64,000 nt of DNA from Pomacea canaliculata (taxonomy: Eukaryota > Mollusca > Gastropoda > Architaenioglossa > Ampullariidae), in assembly GCF_003073045.1 (NCBI RefSeq), contig NC_037590.1:19433708-19497707 (forward strand), written 5' to 3'. Positions 37,401 to 47,800 of the stretch are shown here, piece after piece. The position numbers and the translations under genes were made by a program. A model generated the notes under the pieces. That model made no database searches. It was given only the letters and a program-made list of their open reading frames with translations, and was not told the DNA's origin. Each line of letters starts with the position of its first letter. Positions within the stretch are counted from its first letter, which is position 1.

Positions 37401-39915
37401 ACACACAGAAAACAAAACTGAGTACATGCAATAAATGTATATGTATATATATCTTCATCATTCACAGACACGCACATGCAATCTCTCTCTTTTTCATTAG
37501 TGTATATAATTTCTTAATAACAGTTTTTTCAGTTCATATAATAAAAAAAATTATGCCTAGAAGATATGATTGCTAACCTCTTCTACTACACGTTTTTCCT
37601 CGTCAAGGCTGGCCTTGCTCATGCCGCTAATAAGGATTTCAATGTGCTGTGTCGTATACTCTTCCAAATTAATCAATAATGTGTACAACAGTTTTGCAGA
37701 TTTGATCCGAGTCTCTACTACCCAATCGCAAATGTCACGCATAAGCCCAGGCAAGATCTTGGAGGCATGACGGTTTACCAACACTCGGCAGCCAATATTG
37801 GGGCGCTCAACTGCACAGAAAACATTCATGTTTATGCTGCATCATATGCATAGAACAGAAAAATACCAGAAATGAATAACACAATCAAAGGACCGGGAAA
37901 CATATGAATGCTAAAGAGTGATAAAATATTATACATAAATTTTAAAACACTCTTTGTTGCATACTGATATTCCTGACAATCAGTATAGAAAAGGCTATAT
38001 GTATAAGTTCATGAATGTCTTAGACTTAAGCCCATTAGTGGTATTAAGGTATCTTCCTACAATCATCTTTTTCTTTTTTAGATGTAAACAATGGCAAAAT
38101 TTTTGGTATTCTAAGAAGAAGGAACCAACTTGGGTATATATGTTATATAACTGGTGAAGAAATATAAAATAAATAAATAAACAAACACAAAAAAACCCTA
38201 GTTAAGGTTAATACAACTGTTCTCACTCACCATGAGGTGGATAATGTGAAGGTGGTGGTGCCACAAAATCTTGCTTATCTTTAAAATCGTCTTCATTCTC
38301 TTGTTCATACTTTATGCCTGACAAATTAAAGAAATGATTTGCTTTAGAATAAGCTTAACATGGAAAAAAAAGGATTAATTTTGTTAACATTTAACTTTAC
38401 AAATGTCTCTCACAAGAGTCTTAAAAAAAAAACCCCATAAGATCATATATTAGTACAGCATTTGTGAAGACTTAAAAATATCATTAAACTTATATGATTA
38501 AAATATCTGGATGGTCTCCTCACCAACATCATGCCAGAGAGAGTCAGCGAGTTCACAAATCTCAGGCTGGTCATCAGTAATACTGGTTAGTAGCAATGGT
38601 ACCAACAGGTGATGGAAGGAGTAGCGATCAGGAAGGTCTAGCAGCCACATTCCCACAACCTGTGTCACTGCTTTTCTCACCATTGGAACTTGATCGAACA
38701 GACGCTGAGCAAAATGGCTGGTTACTTGATCCACTGACTTATTATGGCCATAGCGGATTACATCACCTAATAAAAATGTGTTGTGCAAATATGTGAATGA
38801 ATCATTATAAAAATCAGTGGAAATAATCTGAATAATTATAAAAATGAGATGAAAGTGAAGAGGTAAATGTGCAGCAAAGCTTGAAAGTGTCATGCAACCT
38901 ATTCAGCAGCAATTGAATGTACCTCCTTTTCTACCTTTAATAATACAATCTGACAATCAAAGACATATAAAGAGCATATTAAAAATACAAAAATCCAACA
39001 AATAACTAAGGAATTTCTACTTTTAACTTTTATCTCAGCCTTGTCAAATTATAACTGAAAAGTTTACTCCTCTCTTTCTTTCATGCTCTGCTTAAAGACT
39101 GTTTCATATATGGTATCTTAAAAACTGACATAAATTTAAATTACTTTAAAAAAAGCTTATTTAGATCACCATTTGATACTGGTAGCAGAAGGTACATTTC
39201 TCTCTCTCTCTCTTTTGCATTCTAATCTGAAAAAAATAATATCATCAGCAAAATTTTGATAAAAGATACTTCATAGCACACTCACCTAAAGTTTCCACAA
39301 CCAATGCTCGAATTTTGGAGTGTTGATGTGTAATGGACAGAAGCAGAGGTTTTATTAAATGCTCTGAAGTCGAATAGAAATATTGCGGCACAGTTTTGGC
39401 TATTTCTGAGGCGCACTTACAGCTTTCCTTCTTCACTTCTGGATATGGATCGACAAGTGTTCTCTGAAGAACTTTTATACTGTCATCTAAATAGACTGGC
39501 AATTTTGGTCCAGCTTTATCAGTAGCAATGAAAACAATTCGACAAGCTTGAATCGAATTTCTTCGGACGATTCCACAATTTCTTGCTGACCAAGTCTTTG
39601 GACAAGTATTGGGAACACATAGGACAGGCTCTCTTCGGGACATGGCACGTTCTCCAGAAACCACTGAACAATACCAATGCTTAACTCGCGACATTTTTCG
39701 ACCGGATCAGAAAATCCTTTCAGCAGTGGTTTCAGAAGTTCTGAGAAGACAAGTTGTAGTTCAGAAGCCTCAAAAGCAGGATTTCTTCCTTGGGTATCTT
39801 TTTTAATGTCTTCTAATGCTCTCTTCCTTGTATTTCTGTTGTCTTCTTTCAAACAGTTAACATGCCGAGCGATCCCTTGCAAAACTGCGCTGGAATTTTC
39901 CTCCACACCCGCCAT
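34498..39915 (-). CDS. DNAAF5: Dynein axonemal assembly factor 5 (HEATR2)
   Basis: Cytoplasmic HEAT-repeat factor needed to pre-assemble outer and inner dynein arms of motile cilia. Ten exons: 39915-39286, 38766-38524, 38317-38231, 37810-37578, 37356-37147, 36977-36834, 36531-36363, 35807-35509, 35249-34901, 34640-34498. They total 2507 nt; with one base added near 39514-39518 the frame gives 835 residues (human is 855). Landmarks are KESCKCA, HQHSK, VTSHFAQRLFDQVP, PDRYSFHHLLVPLLL, DWVVETRIKSAKLL, TAAAVRTAAVSCLWAL, STRLISCR and YPELLKRLDD, plus a C-terminal EVLKKAG...HKHR block. The protein is essentially all alpha-helical HEAT repeats. The first in-frame ATG (MAGVEEN) is chosen as start. 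Exon 1 switches frame between 'LLLIK' and 'AGPKLPVYLDD'; the match to human DNAAF5 is then gap-free, so a base is missing from the sequence rather than an intron being present. Confidence 0.95.
36252..36310. repeat. Dispersed-repeat fragment shared with 4790-4850
   Basis: TTAGTTTAGTTCAGCCCTTG, a Leu-Glu-codon-like CTCCTTGAAGAGC and GTAGGGCCGCATCAA match in order the block at 4791-4850, with scattered substitutions. It sits in a DNAAF5 intron. It is probably the end of one repeat family present twice in the window. Confidence 0.5.
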
Positions 39916-40125
39916 GATTGTTGATCGCAACGCCTCGCTTTCACCAGGTGTAGTAAACTGGATTATGGGACATTTCTTTTTATTGTGACTGCATGCAAAT
40001 ATTTCTAGATATTTTCGTGGATATGTGCATAAATAAATAAAGTTACTTCTTTAAACTAAAACAGACACACCGGTTAGCTAGATCTCGTAATATCATATTG
40101 TTATCAAGAAGAGGGCAGTGCACGA

Positions 40126-40207
40126 GCTGTGATGGCCGAGTGGTTAAGGCGTTGGACTTGAAATCCAATGGGTTATACCCGCGCAGGTTCGAATCCTGCT
40201 CGCAGCG
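40126..40207 (+). tRNA. tRNA-Ser(UGA)
   Basis: 82-nt cloverleaf. A seven-pair acceptor stem (GCTGTGA with TCGCAGC, one T-G wobble) is followed by discriminator G. The A box is TGGCCGAGTGG. The anticodon stem TTGGA/TCCAA encloses loop CTTGAAA with anticodon TGA. A long variable arm typical of serine tRNA and the B box GGTTCGAATCC follow. No intron. It lies 210 bp upstream of the DNAAF5 start, on the opposite strand. Confidence 0.97.
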
Positions 40208-40514
40208 TTACTTTTTTTTTCTCACTGCCTATTTTTCGTTTGTTTGTGAGTGTGTTTTTAAATGCATATAACACCTAATGCTATTTGTCCCTTAATATAC
40301 ATTCCTCAACGTTATTTCTATCAGAATGTAAACACGGTACATGTATTTGAGAAAAAAAAATTTTACGATGGGAGTACCGGCCATGGTCCAGTATCCACGT
40401 GTTTACGACCAAAGTGGCTCAATGGGGGAAAGATTGTAATATGGCTTGATGAGAATGGCACCACCAAAAACAGACATGCCCGTAGACAGGATCATGACTA
40501 GCAAAAGCTGACAA

Positions 40515-40790
40515 AACATCATGCGGGATCGGTCAAGGCCCGGACCAACAACGACCCGATTTTAAAGTCCGTGGTTCACATCTCGTCTTGGGACACACTT
40601 GTGTGAAAGCCTTGTGCAAGGGTCTTCTCCGGGCACTCTGGTTTTCTACTCTCCACTAATACTTTGTCGTCCCTCAGTCAGTGTACTGGGAGAGCAGGAC
40701 GATGTGCTCACATGAACGTGCTGCCCGCATGGTGTATGATTGTGTGGAAGTTTCCTTCCACGCCTTTATATTTATTAAACATATATAGCT
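40515..40790 (+). mobile_element. tRNA-derived SINE-like element
   Basis: A tRNA-like head (about 40529-40592) has an A-box-like GGTCAAGGCCCGG and a degenerate B-box-like GTGGTTCACATCTCG. It is followed by a body with GGGTCTTCTCCGGGCACTCTGG, a block that resembles the conserved core of many invertebrate SINEs. It ends in an AT-rich tail near 40770-40790. Boundaries are approximate and no target-site duplication was confirmed. Non-coding. Confidence 0.5.
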
Positions 40791-40933
40791 ATAATTAAAT
40801 TCTCTTCTCATCTTGTACAGCAATCGTTAGGTATTATATGAACCAAAACTTTACATTGTTTTATTGTAATAACTTCAACGATTTCACAATAAAAGAAGTA
40901 CAAATATTTCTAAAATGTCGTTTCTGGATCACA

Positions 40934-43530
40934 CTACTTGAGGGATCTGTGTGGAGATTCACAGGACGGACTGGCCCCTCCTTTAAGCAGCGTAGTCAGC
41001 ACGAAGTCTTCGAAAAGATTCGGCGTCAAAGCAAAGGTATCGGAAGGCAGCTGAGCGCTGAAGAGGGCGGGCACGTAGCGGGTGTAGGGGTACGCAGAGG
41101 TGACCGAGTGCACAAGATCGGCCACAACTTCTCTCAGGTTTTGCCGGGAGAATCGCAGGAACGTATTTAAGCTTGGTGAGAAAACTCCGGAAGTAGGTCT
41201 CGCCATAGTCGTGACGCACTTCCTCCGAGGCCATGTTCCACATTCTCTCGTTCTGGCGGGTCAGTGCGTCACAGTCAGACAGGGCAGTTCTTGGTGTGCG
41301 TAGAATATGGAAACACAAGTAAATATCAAAATAATGAGTGACAAAGAGACCAATCAGATTTTAAATAACAATATGAATGTAAGCATCATCAATAGGCAGC
41401 AAAAAATAACTGCTTAAGAGCCCAGAGTCCAGGTAAACACGTAAACGTAATAAACTTAGACACTGTGGATACCTGTAGAGCGTGGGTTCAATGGTAATGA
41501 CTTTGACCCCGAACTTGATCATCTCACGTCTGAGGCTGTCGGAAAAGCCGATGAGGGCGAACTTGGAGGAAGAATATGAAGTGAAGCCTGGAAGCGCTAT
41601 ACGTCCTAAATGAAAACAGTGTCAGAGGTCAGAAAGGTGTGTTTGCGTTTAATACAAAGAGTGAAAAATAAAAGGAATGCACGACTGTTCGTTGTTTTAA
41701 TTCTAGCGAAGCACCTCAGACCCAGCGGAATGATAGGAGCGCAGTAGCTGGCAAACATTAGCTTCATTGTGGTTGCATCTCTCTTTCAGGTAGTCTATGA
41801 CATTACAAAGTACTACTGGTATATCATGGCGCAGGGACTTTTGCACCTCGTTAGGCATCCGGTTATTTATTATGGATGACTTACCAGCTAGACTAACTAC
41901 ATTGATGATGCGTCCTCTAGCGGCACGGACCAGCGGAAGAAAAGTCTTGGTGACCCGGACAGTACCCATCCAGTTGACGTCCATCATATTTTGGTAGGCA
42001 TCCAGTGAACACCACTCAGTTTCTGCGAAGGCTGCGATGCCAGCATTGTTGATCACCGCCCACATGCCTGCCATAAAACAGAACTTGACATTGTTCCTTG
42101 GTTCCCTTTACTCGGGAATTATGTGAATGTGATAAACATTTCAATTTCCAAAAACGTTCGGAAAATTACTAAGACTGTGTGTGTGTGTGTGTGAGCAGTA
42201 AAACCAATCTGATTTTCTAATTTTTTAAAACGTAGTAGGCATTTCGTAGATTGATAGTCCTTTTTTTTTCATTTAAATTTTGTTTTAACATGTTTTGGAC
42301 CACAAAATAGTACGTGTACTTGGTCAGTGTTGTTAATGATCTGAAACAGTGTTACTGGTCTGTCACACTTATTTCAAATGATACCATCAATCAACCACCT
42401 ACAGCAGCCATCCAGGCTACGTTCCACTGTGGCTCTTGCTTCAGCCACTTGCACGTCGCTAGTGACGTCAAGCTGTACGATGACGAGATTTGATGACGTC
42501 TTCTGTTTCAGCTCTTTCGCGCCATCTCCTGCAGCGTTAAGACACCCGGCAAACACCCGGTAACCCAGAATGTCCAGAGCTTCGGCTAGCATGCATCCAA
42601 AGCCATGGTCACAGCCTGGTGGGTATTGAGAGAGAGACAGTCTTTTAACAGCAATAAATAGTGTTTCAGCTTTCGTGAGAAGTTGGCTTATTGAATCAAT
42701 TTGTATTTCTATCATATTTTGTCTAATTTTAGTTCTGGCCTCGATAACGCGGGTTTGTTGACGTCATTCTCACGTCATGTAATCCCGGGAATCCTGGCGG
42801 TGGCGACAAAGAGGAGGACATGTTTATCTCTTCATTATCGAATGCACTTTGCCCCCAAGACATGGAGGTCAAACGGGTCGGACATGTTATTCTGAGACGG
42901 CGAGGGTCACGACCCTCAACTCGCACACTCAAGTCACATCCGGTGCATTTCGGTCAATTGGTTTTGTACTATGAAAATCTTTTCCAAACGATCAACATTC
43001 TTTTTTGTTTAAATTCTTGAAGATTATTATTAATAATAGTCGTACTAGTAAGTTTTAACACTTTTTTTCAGTCATTCAAATTTAAAACAGCACAGCCTAT
43101 CAGCTGTTTCAAGGGGAAAACAAACACAGCAAGGTACATTAGCAGACACCTATACACACATATGAGAGAGAAAGAAAGAAAGTGAGAAAGCCAATAAGAA
43201 ATAGGCAAGCTATGCACATGCTGAACTTAATGTAATCCAACAGAAAACGATAGTTCAAAGGGTCGTAAATATAACCGGTCATGTGTTCACTGATGTCTTA
43301 GTAATAGTACTGGCCAACAGCAAACACAATCAGAAAGCTCCCACGTGTGTGTCTTTTTTTTTTTTTTAAGTAGATAAAAGAAAGTAAGAGATCAAGAGAG
43401 AGAAATGCTTCATATCACCTGTTATTAACACTGCTTTCCCGCCAGGGATCACCGTTCTTCGTCGTACGATAACGTTGAGAAGGAAAAGCACGACAGCTGC
43501 CAAAGCCAGAGCACCAAGGACGTGAAGCAT
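40934..43530 (-). CDS. Short-chain dehydrogenase, SDR9C type (retinol/17-beta-HSD6-like)
   Basis: Membrane-anchored NAD(P)-dependent oxidoreductase of the retinol dehydrogenase / 17-beta-hydroxysteroid dehydrogenase 6 group; the substrate cannot be told from sequence. Five exons: 43530-43419, 42615-42403, 42067-41885, 41605-41473, 41289-40934, totalling 997 nt. Removing one base near 41162-41174 gives 331 residues, the usual family length. An N-terminal hydrophobic segment (residues 4-22) precedes the Rossmann motif TGCDHGFG (37-44). Further motifs are LDVTS, NNAG (115-118), catalytic S167 (INVVSLAG) and Y180-SSS-K184. The C-terminal frame switches from 'YFRSFLTKL' to 'NTFLRFSRQNLREVV'. All catalytic residues lie before the break, so an uncorrected product would lose only its C-terminal part. 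Confidence 0.88.
42178..42192. repeat. (TG)n microsatellite
   Basis: Short dinucleotide tract inside the SDR intron between exons 42403 and 42067. Confidence 0.8.
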
Positions 43531-44319
43531 CTTTAGTAGCAGCGGATTCCAACCGCCTCACGTGTATTACCACTTCTGCTACGTGGGCCGCAGTCGTGAG
43601 AATCTGTCGTCTGAGGATCTGGAGTGTTGGTCACGTGGCTGATTAGTTTCGTTCTCGGGCAAGATTATGATCCACTCGCAGTTTTTTTTTTTTAAATATC
43701 AAGACAGCCCGAGACTGCCCACCATGATGGAGTTTCTGCACATCGTCTTGCTTTGACGTTGCCTGTGAAACTTTCTTGCGCCTGTGGCTTGCAAATAAAG
43801 GTTTTGTTTTTAATCAGAAAAAAATGGACAAACACTGGAACAATTTTTAGCAATTTTTTTTTAAAGTCATATAGAAACTTTACTAACTTTGGTCACACGT
43901 TTGTTCATATTTGTCTAATTAAGAGCAAAAGCAACATTTTTTTCACATTTGAAGTCATGATAGTGAATTGTACAAAACCTCAAATGTTCGTCAAAATCGC
44001 TGGCATCACTACACCCTAATGTAAGCCAGTCTGCTCTCTTTTGAGTAAGTTAATATCTCATTCATTTTCCATGTCGATAAACATTGATTTTCATTAAAAA
44101 CAGGAAATTAAATATTTCCTTTTTCTCGAAATAAAAAAAAAAATTAAAGAAATCTTACTTGAGACGATAAGTAAGAAATTATTCTGTCAATTATTCTGTT
44201 ACTTAAAGTACTATGTCGCTCTCTAGCACACGCGCGTGCACACACACACCACGATAACTTGTAATACACGTCCGTGCACACAAAGAACACGAGTAGCAAA
44301 CACACTGCTTAGAACAAGG
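43531..44319. other. Upstream region of the SDR gene
   Basis: Holds the SDR promoter and 5' UTR. The open frame at 43753-44019 is AT-rich with no family features. No gene is supported. Confidence 0.5.
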
Positions 44320-44580
44320 TAAGGTAAAAGGTGAAGGTCGTCCACACTGACATTTTCTAGTCCTCTGGGAGTGAGATGTTAGAGTTAGAGAACTCACTTT
44401 CCTCGAAGTCACCTTGGTGAGAGCGGTGAACCTCTCTTTTCCCTCACCTTCCCCAACCCTCTATGGAGTCAGGTACCATAGGGAAGTCTGCTCCACTACA
44501 CGGGCTCGCTTCTGTTCGCGGAGCTCAGCGTCGTAACCACTCGACCATCCTCGTCCGCCAAGACAAAGGGAGGCAACACA
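44320..44580 (-). mobile_element. tRNA-derived SINE-like element
   Basis: Read on the minus strand from about 44570, the sequence starts with a tRNA-like head containing GATGGTCGAGTGGTTACG, close to the A-box region of Ser/Leu tRNAs. A unique body follows and ends near 44320. The B box is not clear. Boundaries and family are uncertain. Non-coding. Confidence 0.4.
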
Positions 44581-44768
44581 TCTTAGCTAGAAGATGTATC
44601 TATCACTAGTCGCTTCCCTTGGCCCAGTAGAACCATCAAGACCGCTGTGTCGAATGATAGTGAATACAACTTTGTACTGGCGCTGTTTGCACTGCACTGC
44701 ATAAGTAGAACCTTAACTAGACGGTGTTTTACTGAGCTTCAAAATAATTTTTCCATTTTCCTTTTCAG

Positions 44769-44825
44769 ATGGATATTCGTAAGTTTGAGCAAGTGGCCGC
44801 TATTTTACCAGAGATCGACGACGAT
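44769..44825 (+). CDS. Candidate 5' coding exon, probably of the BTB gene
   Basis: A 57-nt exon-like block follows a strong acceptor (pyrimidine tract then TTTTCAG) and ends at donor GTAAGC. It begins with ATG and reads MDIRKFEQVAAILPEIDDD, a phase-0 unit of 19 codons. It joins in frame to a phase-0 acceptor (GAATGCAG) at 59005 in the BTB gene, which would add an acidic N-terminus and give 222 residues. The join would need an intron of about 14 kb that contains the N gap. A non-coding first exon would lie upstream. This is inference: no transcript evidence, and no other partner exon was found. Confidence 0.4.
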
Positions 44826-47800
44826 GTAAGCGCTGTTTTTTTTTTTTAAACACTTACAAAATTTAAGACTGGTGACTTCCGATGTCAGAACTTTCCATAG
44901 TAAAGAAAGACTCGTCAGTCTGTCAATTAAGCAATTGACAAACAAATGACAAGAAAATCAAACAAAAATATAAATTTAATTGGAAAATTTGGGTGATCTC
45001 TCACTTTATGTAGTAATTCGCGACCTGTGCACCAACCCAGCCAAGTAGAGTTTACCGAGAAAACTTAGCGAGATCCTTCCCACTGACACTTTGATAACAG
45101 TGAAAACAATTGTTATTCATTGCCATTCCCACAAAATTACGGACTGCACTTAATTTTATAGATAGATAGATGCACAGTGCATTGCCACTCAATAAATTGT
45201 TTAACTCTATTTCTTGGGCTTTCCTATACCAAGATAATTAAAAACAAACTGATCACAATGATCTGTCACTATATCATACGTAAGAAAAAAAAACAAACTA
45301 CGTTTGCTTACTATGCATGAATCTGATTCCCTCATAATAAAACTACATGGAGCGTATAGCTTTGTTAAAATAACAGCCGCTTTATGGTTTCGTTTTCAAA
45401 ATATACTATTGCATATTACTTCGATTTACAAAAATAATTTTATTGTGATTTTCATTAAAAAGATAGCGTTTTGACAACATTTAACGCCAGCAGATCTTAA
45501 TTGGAATTGGAAGGTGTAATCACAGTTACAAATTTTAAAAATAAATGCAATATTTCTGGGGTTTTCCCCCTTTGAGATCGCTTTATATATATTTTTAAGA
45601 AGTATATTTTTCAGTTGAAAGTCTGTATTTTCACCGAGAACACTAAAGCTGTCAGCGTTGCCGTGTGAAGCGTAGAAATCAAAGGAATACATAAACTTCA
45701 TCCGTGACGGTTTTTTTTAAAAAAGATTTTTTATCAAAACGCGGAATTCTTAGAAAGATGTCACGGTCTCTGTTGTGTCTTTTGGGTTTGCTAGCAGAGT
45801 GATGCCCCTTCGCATTACTGATTTGAGCGGGAAAACTAACTCACTGTGTTTTTTGTTTCTGAAGCAGACATATGTTTTTCATTAAAGTGCTCTTTGTTTT
45901 CATAATTTTTTTTTTCGCATATTCTTCCTTATGTTGGACTGTTTCATTTCCTGCGGCTTTTTTGATCTACGACTTTCAACTTTCTCCTTGACTGTCCTGT
46001 CTCCATAACGGCAAACCCTTGACTTGATTGTGACAGAGAGGAGGTGACTATGCACTTGTGAAACTGCGGATGTCTTTTGATTTCACTGACCTCACATAAC
46101 GGAACTACTTTTCCTTTTCAACTCTTCTTTGTCACTATCAGCCATCGTCTCACTGATCTTACCATAAATGACTGTGAAAGCGAGTAATACATAAACCTTT
46201 TCTATCTTACGCACGCGCGCATGAAACATCAAATACAAGGTGCAAACACCAAGATAAATGCACATATACAAAATCTTATTATTGTAGTTCACAGTAGCTA
46301 TCAAATCGAAGATGCCACATACAACAGTCGGAAAAATACAAACATTTTTTCAATCATGTCACTTTGCTCTTAAAAAAATTTCTTTGGACGTCCGTTATAG
46401 CCATTTGCAAACCACTACCCACCACCCTGCGCAGATTCCACTGACGACGGTGATGAAGATCAAGCGAACACAAACACTTTTGGGGGAAAATGAACCTGCA
46501 AGGGTCAACGTACTTACAAAATGCTAATTAAAAAATAAAACATACTAAAGAAATACTAGCGCCATCGTGCAGTCACGTAATTAAGAGCTAAAACTTTCCC
46601 AGGAGGATTCTGTTCAAACTGAGACGCAAAAACAAAAAAAGCGAAAATACTTTGGCGCCCATCAAAAAACAAGCTGGTGCTCTGGCAAATCACTGGCATT
46701 TCCTATTACAAACGCAACAGTTTCATGTCTGAGGGCGGGGCGTTGCTGTTCATTTCAGCCAATAAAAATCTCTAAAGCTCAGTAAAAGAGCAAAAGGGCT
46801 GGATACGATGGAACGGATGGTAAAGAGGGCGCGGAGATGAGATGTGAGGTGGGGGGGATGGGAGAGTTGTGTGGCTGGATGGCAAAAGGTTGGTTGGCAA
46901 CGGACAATGCAGCAGCCCTCTGCCCATGCCCTTCCGCATATCACAGGTGATCTGTCGAGTAAAAATAGGTTCTGAAGCACTCCGATGAAAGACAACCTTT
47001 GCACTTTTTTTTCGAATGTAGGGGCAGACATCCTGGAGGGCCTTCTGCATAAGCGCGTCTTTGTCTCAAGATGGAGCCTGTCTATCAAGACAACTTCACT
47101 AACAGGTTGTGGTTGTTCGTACCACGCGTTTCCTGCGTAAACAAGGAACCTATCTGGGCGCCGCAGCATCTGTTCTTATGGTGCATTAATAGGAAAATCA
47201 TAGATTCTGTCCTCGTCGGGCGCCAGAAATCCAGCCCAGGCAGCCACCTCTCTGGCTCGATCAGTTCCCGTTCGCAGTCTCCTTCCGATGATGAGCTCTA
47301 CCTGTGCCTGTGTTTGGCGTTGAATACGGTTTATCATTAGCCAGCCCCGACTTTAAAGGCTTCTCTTTCTGCTGCATCATCGGTCAACGCGCACGCGTTA
47401 AAAAAATGTAACGATAAGTGCGCGCGCAGGTCAAGTGAAGAGGGCTGCACTCTCAGGTCGTGTAAAGGCCGCTGGCGTTATCGGCCTCCTACGTCCGTAT
47501 GCCTTGGCGTCGAAGAGACCCTCAAGATAAGGTCAGGAAGAAAAGGATGATTAACGATGCGCTAATAAGCGACACAGAGGGACCACGTTGTGAGAGAAAT
47601 GTTGTGAAAGTTTCTCTTGATGTATGGCTTTTTAATAGTATGTTGACTTTTGTGCCTTAGTTATTCGAGAGTCAAAGACTGGCTAATAGTTAACAAACAA
47701 CACGCGTCGCCATTATGGCGTGCTCTGGACATTAGAAGTTCTTCTTTGAAATTGACAAATTCTAAAAGGTTCAAGCAGTTGTCGGAGTAGGGAAGTAGAA

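Noticed and set aside
46750-47340. Overlapping frames of 139 and 89 codons on opposite strands
   Set aside because: No conserved motifs, no splice partners, and mutual overlap typical of chance open frames in a GC-richer patch.
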